Part shown: positions 1 to 8,800 of the stretch, in pieces
Layout of the letters: the number at the start of each line of letters is the position of its first letter
Numbering within the stretch: position 1 is the first letter of the stretch
DNA from: CAZJYI01 sp964550025
Lineage (GTDB): Bacteria; Verrucomicrobiota; Kiritimatiellia; UBA8416; CAYOBW01
Assembly: GCA_964550025.1 (NCBI GenBank)
Contig: CAZJYI010000026.1
Span: forward strand, 1-64,000
Direction: 5' to 3'
Length of the DNA: 64,000 nt
Notes under the pieces: generated by a model
The model's database searches: none
What the model saw: only the letters and a program-made list of their open reading frames with translations
Told to the model about the DNA's origin: nothing
Program-made: the position numbers and the translations under genes

Positions 1-2
1 TG

Positions 3-413
3 CCCACCGAAGCAGAATGGGAGTACGCCGCGAAGGCAGGCACTGAGGGAAGATACTTCTTCGGGGACACGTTGGGTGAGTTGGGCGAGTATGCGTGGTT
101 TGATGCAAACAGCGGCAGGGAGTTCCATGTCGTAGGTGAGAAGAAGCCGAATCCCTGGGGGCTGTACGACATATACGGAAATGTTAGCGAATGGTGTGTG
201 GATTTCCGCGCTTCGTATCCGGGCGAAGCTCAGACGGACCCGATCGGCGTCACGCCCATGGGAAGACCGGTTCGAACCTATCGCGGAGGCGGCTACGAGA
301 AAGCAGGAGAACACTGTGGCTCGACGATACGGCACTTCAGCACTGCGTCCACACGACACAACTCCCTGGGAATGCGCGTCGTCGTTGCTCCGACCATCGA
401 GATTCCGCGGTAG
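3..413 (+). CDS. formylglycine-generating enzyme / SUMF1-like protein, C-terminal part
   Basis: Partial gene: the reading frame is open through base 3, so the N-terminus lies left of the window. The first readable residues, PTEAEWEYAAKAG, are the hallmark of the FGE-sulfatase (SUMF1, PF03781) fold. They are followed by NPWGLYDIYGNVSEW and RGGGYEKAGEHCGST, and the protein ends with LGMRVVVAP, all in family order. Members oxidise the sulfatase active-site cysteine to formylglycine, or act as C-type-lectin-like ligand or ergothioneine-type enzymes, so the true substrate is open. The catalytic cysteine pair of genuine aerobic FGEs is not clearly present: one Cys is seen in SEWCVDF and one in EHCGST. 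A role in activating sulfatases such as the one at 48212-50221 is an inference only. Confidence 0.88.
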   Translation, partial: PTEAEWEYAAKAGTEGRYFFGDTLGELGEYAWFDANSGREFHVVGEKKPNPWGLYDIYGNVSEWCVDFRASYPGEAQTDPIGVTPMGRPVRTYRGGGYEKAGEHCGSTIRHFSTASTRHNSLGMRVVVAPTIEIPR

Positions 414-464
414 TGCCCGGCCTCTTGAGCTTCTTGGGACGGATCTCCCGTGAGACGAAGGCAA

Positions 465-533
465 AGATTACGGCAAGGACAAAGGAGCAGATAGACTCGC
501 CCTTTGTCTCTGCCTTTGTCTTTACCGTAATCT
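465..533. repeat. imperfect inverted repeat (hairpin) in spacer
   Basis: Arms 465-485 and 513-533 are inverted copies with two mismatches over 21 bases and a 27-base loop. The spacer 414-659 has no other visible feature. It sits 50 bases after the FGE-like stop codon, so it could act as a transcript-end structure, but it lacks a T-run. It resembles the longer hairpins in the minus-strand cluster (4498-18825) in being built from a short purine-rich word. Confidence 0.7.
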
Positions 534-659
534 GTCCCGTGAAGCAGGGCTTCCTGGAAACCGGAACATCTCGCACTTGTTCCGTCCGCCCTGAACAGCC
601 TTGCCCTCCATCACCGCTGCCGATAGTGTACGACCAAGGAATGCAATACGGAGGACATC

Positions 660-1733
660 ATGATTGATCGTCGTGAATTCATCAGAACCGGCGTTGCCTG
701 CGTGGCCGCGGCAGCAACGGCCGCTCCCTTGATGGGCAAGTCTGACACCGACGTCCCTTCCTACCTGAAGGGGTATGAAGACCTCTATGCCAAGGACCCG
801 CGCAAGGCGGCGCTGAAGTGGTTCAAGGAGGCGAAGTTCGGGCTCTTTCTGCACTATGGTCTGTACAGCCTGCTGGAGGGACACTACAAGGGCAAGCATT
901 CCAAGCCCGCGGAATGGGTCCTGTTCCGCACCGCCATCACCCTGGAGGAATACGAGAAGCTCGCGGACAAGTTCACGGCCGAGAAGTTCGATGCCGACTT
1001 CATCACGGACATGGCCCTCAAGGCCGAGATGAAGTATATCAACATCACCACCCGCCACCACGACAGCTTCTGTCTCTGGGACACCAGGCAGAGCGATTTC
1101 AAATCGACCAACAGCGCGGCCAAGCGCGACCTGGTCGGCGAGCTGGCGGAGCAATGCCGGAAGAAGGGACTGGGTTTGTGCCTCTACTACTCGCACGGCC
1201 GGGATTGGCGCCATCCCAATGCACCGGGGAGCATGGCGCGCGGGAAGAAGCAGCCCATGCAGATCCAGAAGTACCTCGATTTCATGAGCGCCCAGGTGAC
1301 CGAGCTGCTCACGGACTACGGTCCCATCGCCGCAATCTGGCTAGACGGCGTCGGCACGGCCCGAAAGTACAAGAAACAGCTCAAGGCCCAGGAGCTCTAC
1401 GACCTGGTCCACGGTCTCCAACCGCAGGTGCTGGTATCCTACAAGCAGGGCTTCATGGGGACCGAGGACTTCATGGCGCCCGAGCGCCACTGGAAAGGCA
1501 CCCCGACCAAACCCCTCGAAATCTGCAACACCATGCAGGGCTACTCCTGGGGATACGACCGCGCGGACGAGGGCCGCCACCGCGGACCGGATGCGGTCAT
1601 GGAAATGCTGAAACACGCCGCGGAAATGCCGGCCAACCTGCTGCTCAATACCGGCCCACTGCCGGACGGATCCATCCATCCGGACGATGTCAAGACGCTG
1701 GAAGAGGTGGGTCGCCGGCTGCGCGCGGGCTGA
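660..1733 (+). CDS. alpha-L-fucosidase, GH29, Tat-exported
   Basis: Hydrolyses alpha-L-fucosyl linkages with retention. The N-terminus MIDRREFIRTG plus a hydrophobic alanine stretch is a twin-arginine signal, so the enzyme is probably folded in the cytoplasm and exported. GH29 landmarks follow in order: WFKEAKFGLFLHYGLYS (about 54-70), KYINITTRHHDSFCLW (about 125-140, with the conserved His pair), IWLDG (Asp about 229, the likely nucleophile) and LLLNTGPLPDGSIHP near the end. At 357 residues it is shorter than most GH29 enzymes and appears to lack the C-terminal beta-sandwich. The ATG at 660 has an AGGA-type ribosome site eight to ten bases upstream. Together with the sulfatase further on, it suggests breakdown of fucose-rich, possibly sulfated, polysaccharide. 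Confidence 0.93.
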   Translation: MIDRREFIRTGVACVAAAATAAPLMGKSDTDVPSYLKGYEDLYAKDPRKAALKWFKEAKFGLFLHYGLYSLLEGHYKGKHSKPAEWVLFRTAITLEEYEKLADKFTAEKFDADFITDMALKAEMKYINITTRHHDSFCLWDTRQSDFKSTNSAAKRDLVGELAEQCRKKGLGLCLYYSHGRDWRHPNAPGSMARGKKQPMQIQKYLDFMSAQVTELLTDYGPIAAIWLDGVGTARKYKKQLKAQELYDLVHGLQPQVLVSYKQGFMGTEDFMAPERHWKGTPTKPLEICNTMQGYSWGYDRADEGRHRGPDAVMEMLKHAAEMPANLLLNTGPLPDGSIHPDDVKTLEEVGRRLRAG

Positions 1734-1812
1734 ACGCCGGCGCCACGCAACTGGTAGGGGCGTAGCCTCAAACCTCCTTGCCTCCGTGGTGGCCCACGTT
1801 CCGAGGCTGGCG

Positions 1813-2013
1813 AGAATCCCCGACCCTTGCGGTCGGGAAGCTTCAGGGTTGTGTGCTACTCGACGGGGTCTCCCACTCCTCCGCTCTGAGCCCGTGGAGG
1901 GCGAGCGGCAGAGCTTCGCACGTTTCTCGCGCGGGCCGGGCTCGGGAGATGGGAAAGCGGCGCCGTGTAGACCACGAACCTGAAGCTTCCCGCCCACAAG
2001 GGGCGGGGATTCC
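1813..2013. repeat. dispersed ~200-bp element with hairpin ends, copy A
   Basis: Both ends carry inverted copies of a ~40-base arm. Each arm holds its own GC hairpin (CCCCGACCCTTGCGGTCGGG at the left) followed by GAAGCTTCAGG. A second copy of the same design lies at 36451-36645, where it is inside a coding region. The two share the arms and a central GCTTCGCACG, but little else. No transposase is encoded, so it looks like a MITE- or BIME-like non-autonomous repeat. It fills most of the 366-base spacer 1734-2099 between two convergent genes. Confidence 0.8.
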
Positions 2014-2099
2014 TCTCACGAACCAGAATGGTGTCATGACGACTCCACAGAGGTAAGGAGGTCTCCAGCCTTGTATCCCGCTCCCTGTGTCGGCGGGTC

Positions 2100-2693
2100 C
2101 TACAGCGACAGCACCTTCGTAAACTTCCTGCCGTCGTTGCGGTAGTGGACAAGGAGGTTCTGTCGGTCGGCGTGCCCGAGCAGGAGCACGATGTCGGTGT
2201 ATTTGCCTGTCCCGCCCCTGACCATGATTCCGATGACGCTGCCCTTGGCAGGGGGATCTATGATGCCGGCCCTGTAGTAGGCGATGCCTGTGAGCGCGGG
2301 CGCGCGCGCGTTGGCGGGCGCGTCGGCGGTCACCTTGTTGGGTGGGGGTGAGGTGGCTGTTTCCGTTGTGCGCGACGGGATGGCGCCCGGTTGGGGTTGA
2401 GCGGGGACGAGCGCCTGCGGCTTGCGGATGTAGATGGCGATCTGTTCCGCGTCGCCTTCGTCTTCGCCGGGGGACTCCAGAATGGCCAGGTCGGGCAAGC
2501 CGTCCAGATTGAAGTCAGCCTCCACCGACTTGACCCTCTCGCCCCGCGGGATGTCTTCCGCCATGACGGTTTCGTTCGTGTCGGTGAAGGTGAACTCTGT
2601 CGGCTCGTCCTGCGACAGCGCGCTCTCATCCGGCTTCTCCCGACAGCCGGCGGCCAGCATGACAGTAAGCAGCAATATGGTTCTGGTCTTCAT
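2100..2693 (-). CDS. small lipoprotein with FG-GAP-like segment
   Basis: Starts MKTRTILLLTVMLAAGC, a type II signal peptide with a lipobox ending at Cys17, preceded by GGAGG at good spacing. The frame is open much further upstream, but that extension lies over the HEAT-repeat gene and is not real. The mature protein (about 180 residues) has an acidic segment VEADFNLDGLPDLAILES resembling an FG-GAP/VCBS calcium loop, then a proline-rich stretch and a C-terminal beta-rich part. It is the last gene of the minus-strand cluster, eight bases after the HEAT-repeat gene and surely co-transcribed with it. Function unknown. Confidence 0.82.
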   Translation of the reverse strand: MKTRTILLLTVMLAAGCREKPDESALSQDEPTEFTFTDTNETVMAEDIPRGERVKSVEADFNLDGLPDLAILESPGEDEGDAEQIAIYIRKPQALVPAQPQPGAIPSRTTETATSPPPNKVTADAPANARAPALTGIAYYRAGIIDPPAKGSVIGIMVRGGTGKYTDIVLLLGHADRQNLLVHYRNDGRKFTKVLSL

Positions 2694-2701
2694 CGTTCCT
2701 C

Positions 2702-4462
2702 CTACTTCGCCAACATCTTCAGGGCATGGTTCGATGTTTCCTGTACTTGCAGGATCTGGCTTTGTGCGTTCCGGATCAGCACGTCGTTCAGGGCCTTGTC
2801 CGAAATCTTGTTCACGGCGGCGATGTCCGCGACGGCCCTGGCGGCATTCTCCTTCGCCCGCCACGTGCCCCGTTCGAGGATCTTCCGCAGCAGCGGAATT
2901 GTCTCGGCGTTCTGTAACGGGCCGAGCACTTTCGCGCCGTATTCCCACGCGAGATCCGTCGCTTCCATTTCCGGCAGCAGCGCCGCCTCGACTTGCGCCC
3001 CGTATTCCTCGTTGCGATGGTCGACCAGGTTGATCAGCGACCTGGCGGCGCCGTCTTTGACGTTTCCAACCCCGTGACTCAGCAGCTTCACCAGCGGCGC
3101 CACCGCGTCCTTGGCGTAGTAGTAGCCGGCATTGTTGGCGGCGATGGCCGTCTTGCGCCAATCGCGGGTGTCGGTCAGGTAGGTCAACAGAATCGGCGCA
3201 ACCTTGGCCTTCTGTTCCTCGGTGCAATTCGACGCGAGACGTGACAGCGCATTGCCTGCCGCCTGTCGCACGTTGGGAACGTCGTCCCCCACGCAGGTTG
3301 CCACCTGCTCGATGGCCATCGTGTTCTCGCAGTGCCCCAGCAAGTTGATCGCATGGGCCCGGACCTGCCAGGATGTCTTGTTCGTCATTGCGTCGTTCAG
3401 GCAGACCGCGGCGATCTTGGCTACGCGCGAGGAGTAGTGGCGGGCAATACCGCCGTCCATCTCCGCCATGATGCCCGCGCGCAAAGAATCGCCTTCCGCC
3501 TTCTCCAGTTCGGCGAGTAGCAGCGGGAACAGTTCCTGACGCCGCATCTTCTTTTCGTTGAGCAGGTAGTAGATCAGCCCCTTCGCTTCGTTGACGACAT
3601 TTGCCGTGCTGTCGCCCAGTTGACGGATGACGGCCGGTAGCCCCTTTCGGTTGTGTGGCCACCCCATGTTGTAGAGTGTCCGAATCCCGTAGGTTCGGGT
3701 ACGCCAGCTCGTGTCGTCAGGACCACCGTCGCCCTTCGTATCCACCGCCGCGATCGCCGCGCGAATCGATTCCGAGTTGCGGGTATGCGCCAGGAACCAC
3801 AGGGCCGCCTCGGCGGTATTCGACACCTCGCCGCCCAGCATGGCGGCCACCTTGTCGTAGTCTTCCGGCTTGATCCGCGCGCCGGCGCGGACCGCGCGTT
3901 CGAGTCCGCGAATGGAACTGGTCTGGATACGCCAGTTGGTCGCGTCCATTCCCGTGAGCAGGAAGTCCGCGTCTTCAGGCTTCGCGATCTGCGACATGGC
4001 GTCGAAGGCCGCGACCTGGATGCTCTCGGACGGGTCGACTGCAATCCCCTTCAGATAGACCCGCGCTTCGTCCACGGGCAGGATTTCCCGAATGGCGTTG
4101 GCCGCGGCGATGGCCACCGAGTAGTCGACATCTTTGATCGCTTCCTTGAGCGGATCGAGTGCGGTACGGGCCTGAATCCTGCCAAGCGCGGTCGCGCATT
4201 CGCGGCGGAGTACGGCCCCTTTGGGCGAGGACAGGTTCTCGATCAGCTTGGCCGTGACCGGCTCAAGTTCGTTGCCCCCACGACCGCCGGGCGAGAAGAC
4301 CACACCCAACGATCGGGCCGCACTCGCGGCCACGTTGACGTATTGCGAGTTGAGATTCCGCATCAGTGCCGGAACGGGGTTCTCGCGCGAGACAGCCGGG
4401 GCCTGTGCCCAGGCGGTTAGCGGTATGATTGCGGCGACTATCAGGGCTGCGATCCACTTCAT
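2702..4462 (-). CDS. secreted HEAT-repeat protein
   Basis: 586 residues with signal peptide MKWIAALIVAAIIPLTAWA, then tandem alpha-helical HEAT repeats almost to the end (for example ATALGRIQARTALDPLKEAI, RSLINLVDHRNEE and NAARAVADIAAVNK). Such proteins are binding scaffolds without catalysis. GAGAGGAG lies before the ATG. The gene follows the terpenoid-cyclase-fold gene and precedes the lipoprotein in the MoxR/BatA-type cluster. Exported HEAT proteins are common next to MoxR clusters in PVC bacteria, where the partner is not known. Confidence 0.88.
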   Translation of the reverse strand: MKWIAALIVAAIIPLTAWAQAPAVSRENPVPALMRNLNSQYVNVAASAARSLGVVFSPGGRGGNELEPVTAKLIENLSSPKGAVLRRECATALGRIQARTALDPLKEAIKDVDYSVAIAAANAIREILPVDEARVYLKGIAVDPSESIQVAAFDAMSQIAKPEDADFLLTGMDATNWRIQTSSIRGLERAVRAGARIKPEDYDKVAAMLGGEVSNTAEAALWFLAHTRNSESIRAAIAAVDTKGDGGPDDTSWRTRTYGIRTLYNMGWPHNRKGLPAVIRQLGDSTANVVNEAKGLIYYLLNEKKMRRQELFPLLLAELEKAEGDSLRAGIMAEMDGGIARHYSSRVAKIAAVCLNDAMTNKTSWQVRAHAINLLGHCENTMAIEQVATCVGDDVPNVRQAAGNALSRLASNCTEEQKAKVAPILLTYLTDTRDWRKTAIAANNAGYYYAKDAVAPLVKLLSHGVGNVKDGAARSLINLVDHRNEEYGAQVEAALLPEMEATDLAWEYGAKVLGPLQNAETIPLLRKILERGTWRAKENAARAVADIAAVNKISDKALNDVLIRNAQSQILQVQETSNHALKMLAK

Positions 4463-4497
4463 TCCATGCTCCTCTCTGTTTGCGAAGATGAAGTAAT

Positions 4498-4577
4498 GAG
4501 ATGAGGTAACGAGACGAAGTAGATGAGGCCTGACATGCCGTACTTCATCTCTTTACCTCGTCTCCTTACCTAATCTC
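4498..4577. repeat. low-complexity inverted repeat, GAGACGAGGTAA word
   Basis: Left arm about 4498-4528, right arm about 4543-4577, imperfectly complementary and built from repeats of words like GAGATGAGGTAACGAGACGA. It occupies most of the 140-base spacer between the HEAT-repeat and cyclase-fold genes. It is one of five such structures in the cluster spacers and upstream of moxR. Confidence 0.75.
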
Positions 4578-4602
4578 TCCCTACTCTCCCCCTCCACTTT
4601 GC

Positions 4603-5697
4603 TCACTCCTGGTAGATTGGCAAATATTGGTAGTGCGCGCACAGGCAGAGCACGGCGAAGGCCGTCGAGTAGACGCCTCCTTGATGTCCGCTGTGCTTCG
4701 AGAACTCGCCTCTGTCGTTTTGCAGTTTCATCAAGGTCTTCTCCAGGCGGGGCAGGAAAGCCTTGCGCAATTCCGGGCTCACCATGTTCGCGGCGGTCGC
4801 AAGGTAATAGCAGGTGTAATAGTAGTGCGAAGCACTTTTCGGATCAAACGTCTTCAGGAACGCGGCCGATTCACGAATCAGCTTCATGTCCTTCTCGTCC
4901 GACTTCTCGTCACGCTGGGCGCCGAGCGCCAGCAAAGCGACAACGCCGGCTGCCCGCATGGCGGGCGAGGCATTGCCGCCCCCAGCCTGGTAGGAGAAAC
5001 CCTTCTGTCCGCGATTGAAGGTGCGGAGCACGTATTCCTTTGCCATCTGAATGGTCTTGTCGGGCACCTCCAACTGGCAGTTCTTCGCGGAGCGCAGGGC
5101 CAGGATCTGCCAGACCGTTACGGAGAGATCCGCGTCCTTCGGTTTGGGTTCGTAGCGCCAGCCGCCCTTGTTCCGGTCCTTTTGAGCTTGCGCATAGAGG
5201 ATCACTTTCAAGGCCCGCTCGACCGCCTCCTTGATCTTGTGATTGTCCTCCTCCTTCTCCATCATACCGTAGGCCTCGCACAGAGCGAGCGTGCAGATCC
5301 CGTGGCCGTACATGCGCGCATTGCCCTCGTTGCCGAAGTAGCCCTTGTGCTCTTTGCTCTTGCGCACCAAGTACATGATTCCACGATGCAGATGATCTCC
5401 GTAGCGCGATTGGCCCGGAATCTGTCCCGCCGCCATGAGGGCCATGCTGGCCAGGGCCGTGAAGGTGTTCGGCATGTTGCCTTTGAATTGGCCCTCCGCT
5501 TCCTGCTGCGTCACCAGGTACTCCAGTCCCTTGGCAATCGCCTTGTCGACCTCGCTCTGCGTGTGGATGTCTTCCAAATGCTCCTGGTCCGTCTTGTCGT
5601 CGGCGAGGGTGACCATGGGGACAGGGAGAGTGAGAACCAGGATGAAGGACACGAGGCACAGGGTGGGGGACGCGGGTCTACTAGCTTGCTCTCTCAT
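4603..5697 (-). CDS. exported terpenoid-cyclase / prenyltransferase-fold repeat protein
   Basis: 364 residues: signal peptide (hydrophobic SFILVLTLPVPMVTLA about 17-32), then alpha/alpha-toroid repeats of the squalene-cyclase and prenyltransferase beta-subunit type, such as AIAKGLEYLVTQQEAEGQF, YGHGICTLALCEAYGM, KGGWRYEPKPKDADLSVTVW and YSTAFAVLCLC. The cyclase DXDD catalytic motif is not present. With its export signal it is unlikely to be a hopene cyclase and more likely a binding or structural protein. Homologues beside MoxR/DUF58/VWA genes are typical of Planctomycetes and Kiritimatiellota; their function is unknown. Confidence 0.85.
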   Translation of the reverse strand: MREQASRPASPTLCLVSFILVLTLPVPMVTLADDKTDQEHLEDIHTQSEVDKAIAKGLEYLVTQQEAEGQFKGNMPNTFTALASMALMAAGQIPGQSRYGDHLHRGIMYLVRKSKEHKGYFGNEGNARMYGHGICTLALCEAYGMMEKEEDNHKIKEAVERALKVILYAQAQKDRNKGGWRYEPKPKDADLSVTVWQILALRSAKNCQLEVPDKTIQMAKEYVLRTFNRGQKGFSYQAGGGNASPAMRAAGVVALLALGAQRDEKSDEKDMKLIRESAAFLKTFDPKSASHYYYTCYYLATAANMVSPELRKAFLPRLEKTLMKLQNDRGEFSKHSGHQGGVYSTAFAVLCLCAHYQYLPIYQE

Positions 5698-5721
5698 CGT
5701 TCAACACCTTGTCTCGCTTCG

Positions 5722-5806
5722 GTTGACGACTACGGACGACAATTACGGTGGACGGTTGGAGGATCTCCCCTCGTCATCCGTAATCGTCGCCCCTAACCGT
5801 CAACCG
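5722..5806. repeat. low-complexity inverted repeat, GACGATTACGG word
   Basis: Arms about 5722-5755 and 5772-5806 are inverted copies built of GACGAC/ATTACGG words, with several mismatches. It fills the spacer between the cyclase-fold gene and the giant coiled-coil gene. The word differs from those in neighbouring spacers, although ATTACGG also occurs in the hairpin at 465-533. Confidence 0.75.
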
Positions 5807-5858
5807 ATCTTCCACGTCTTCGCAACCCGTCTCCGATAGTACTCGCGAACTCCCTCTA

Positions 5859-8800
5859 TCACCGTTTCGATTCCTTCATCAACTGTTCCAGGTACTGCTT
5901 GTTCGCCTTGCGGTAGTACTCGTTGTACTGCATTTTGCGGCGCGACTTGTCGCCTGAACGAAGGCGGTTGCGAACGCCGTCCCACTCGTCGCCCAATGCG
6001 CCCTTCTGTAGGAGCGGGACGGCGGCAGCGGCGCCCTGCGGGGAGCGGTTGCCCTGCGGTCCCCCCGCGGAGAATCCACTCGGGGAACCTTGCCGGGCGC
6101 CTTGACTGTCCGTGGGGGGCATGACGTTGTTGTAGACCTGTTCCAGCGCGGATTGCGCCACGGCTGCCGAGGCCTGGTCAAGCGCCCTGGCCGCGTCATG
6201 CAGGTCCTCCGAAGCCCGCGCCTGGTCCCGGCTGGCGGTCAGCTTCGCTTTCGCCGTCTGCAAGTCGATGACCGCCTTCGATACCTCCTGGGCGGGCAGC
6301 AGGGACTGGGCTTCGCCGGCCTGATGCGCTTCACCCGGCTCCAACGGCAGCTCGGCGCCCTGCGTGCCCAACCGGCCAGCGACTTCATGGACAGAGCCCT
6401 CGCCGGCCTGGTTCATGCCCGGTTGGGGCTGACCAGGCTGTTGGGCAGGCTGTCCCGGTTGGCCGGCCTGAGCCGCCTGCTGCGAAGGTTGCCCGGGTTG
6501 GGAGGAGGGTTGCCCCGGTTGCTGCCCCGGCTGAGACGACTGTCCGGGCTGTTGCCCCGGCGTTTGTGATTGACCGGGTTGCTGGCCTGGCTGCGATGGT
6601 TGGCCGGGCTGTTGGTTCGCCATCTGCGATTGGCCCGGTTGGTTGGGCTGCTGACCCGCGACTTGGGGTTGTCCTGCTTGCGGTGTCTCTCCCGGTTGGG
6701 AGGGTTGGCCGGGCTGTTCACTCGTCATCTGGGGCTGACCCGGTTGCGACGGCTGCCCCGGCATGGGTTGTCCGGCGGGCGAGGGCACCGGCTGGCTCTG
6801 CTGTTGCTGCGCAAGGGCCTGCTGCATCTGGGCTGCCTGTGAGAAGGCATCGGCGGCCTTCATGGCCTCGAACGAACCTTGCGCGGCCTGTTTTGCGACC
6901 TCGGCGGCCTCTTCAAGGCGGTTTTGAGCCATCTTCTGCTGGGCCTGGTTCCACATGGCTTCTTCTTCCCGCGCGTCCTGTTGCGCGGCGGACGCCTCCC
7001 GATACTCCTGCGCCGCGGCCTTGGCGGCCTGTTGTACCGCTTTCTGCGCTTGTTGCAGATCGTTTTTCGGGGCGTCTTTCGGCAACTGGCTCAACTGTTG
7101 GGCCAGCGGTTGCTGGTCGGATGCCCTGGCCGCGCTCTTCGCGGCCTGGTCCGGCCGATGCTGGCTCAGGGCCTGCGCAGCTTGCTCCAGGTGTCGCTGG
7201 TCCTGTTGTGCCTGACGCATCTGATCCGCCGCACTCGTTGCCTGGGCCGCCGCTTCCTGCTTCTGGTCGGCCAGCATCTCGGCTGCCTGTTGCATCGCCG
7301 GACTATTCCGCGGCGCATTCTCCAGAGCTTCTTCCAGAGCCTTCTTTGCTTGTTCCCCGGTCTTCTTCGCCAGTGCGAACTCCAGCTTCGCCTCTCTGCC
7401 TTCACTACCTGCCTGGGTTGCACGCTGCACGGCTTGACTCAGATCGTCGTTCTGTGCCGCCCGTGCGGCATGCTCCAACTGTTGGGCCTGGTTTCTGTTC
7501 TTGGCGGCAAAGGCCTCTTCGAACGCGTGCTTGATGCCTTCTTTCGTCATCTTCTCCGCGTTGGCCAGTTCCTGTGCCGCTTCCTGACCCAGTTCACTCT
7601 GTGCGGCCTTCGTCGCAGCCTGGCCGAATCGATCCCGGTCAGCGTCTTCCACAGCCGCCCGCAGTGGATCGAGGTTGTCCTTCTGGAAGGCGTCCGCTTT
7701 CTCGATCGCATCGGCTAGTGCCGCTTCCTCAGGCTTTGCGTCCGCCGCCCGTTGGGCCAGTTCGGCCGCCCTTTCGAGCTCGCCCTTGCGGGCCGCCTTT
7801 TCCGCTTCTCTCAGAACACCTTCCGTCTCGGCGTCGGCTCGCCTCCTGGCCCGGGCGAGGTCCTCCAAGCCTTCCCTGACCATGTCGGGCAGCGCGTCCT
7901 CCTGTGCTTCCATCGCGTCCTCGAACGCTTCGGCCGCGGCACGCTCCCCCGCCTTTTTGGCCAGATCGGCCGCGGCTTCGTAGTCCGCCGCTTTTGCCGC
8001 CTCGGCAATCTGCTCGTTCGGGTCACGCAACTGCTTCATCCCCTCGCGCGCGGGTTCGGACATCTGGCCGTACTGTTCCTGCTCCTGCGCCTGAAGTTCC
8101 TTCGCCAGGTCGGAGGCCTTCGCGATGTCTTTCGCGGGCAGGGCCATTGCCGCTTCCGCCACCTTCTCCGCGGCTCTTCCGAATTCCTGCTCCTTCACTT
8201 CTTCGGCGGCGTCTTCCAGTGCGGCCCGTGCGACCGGATCATCCGTATCTCCGGCCAGCCCCTCCACCTTCTCCAAAGCGTCCCTCGTTTCACCGGGCAG
8301 CGAGGCAATCCGCTCCCCCTCCTCCCGGGCCGCGTCCTTGATCTCTTCGTCCAGTGTCTCCAGGGCCGCCTTCTGTTCCGGCCTGGCTTGGGCGATACTC
8401 TCCTGCAGCCGTTCCGACGCTTCGTGCAAGTCGCCGGCCCGGGCGGCGTCGGTCGCTTCTTCCAGGGCCTTCGCTGCCGTCGCCGGCAGCTCGTTTTCCA
8501 GCGGTTCCGCCGCTTCGATTGCCTCCGCGAGATCCTCCGGAAGCTCTTCCATCTGTGCCTCGCGAGCTGCCGTAAACTCCCTGGCCGCCTGCTCCGCCTG
8601 CTCCTTCTTCGGGCCTTCCGGCAACTGTTCGGCCAGCGCTTCCATACTCTCCGAGGCCGCTTCGTAATCGCCGGCCAGGGCATCTTCCAACGCGTCCTTG
8701 TTCTCCAGGGCCGCCGCCCGGGCCGCCGCGTCAAAGGCCTCTTCGTTCGGCGCGACTTTCGCTTCCTCCGCCGGGTTCAAGGCTTCCACCTTCTCGGCAA

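Noticed and set aside
2694..3662. Long upstream extension of the small lipoprotein frame
   Set aside because: It overlaps the HEAT-repeat gene in another frame; a lipoprotein signal and GGAGG site mark the true start at 2693.
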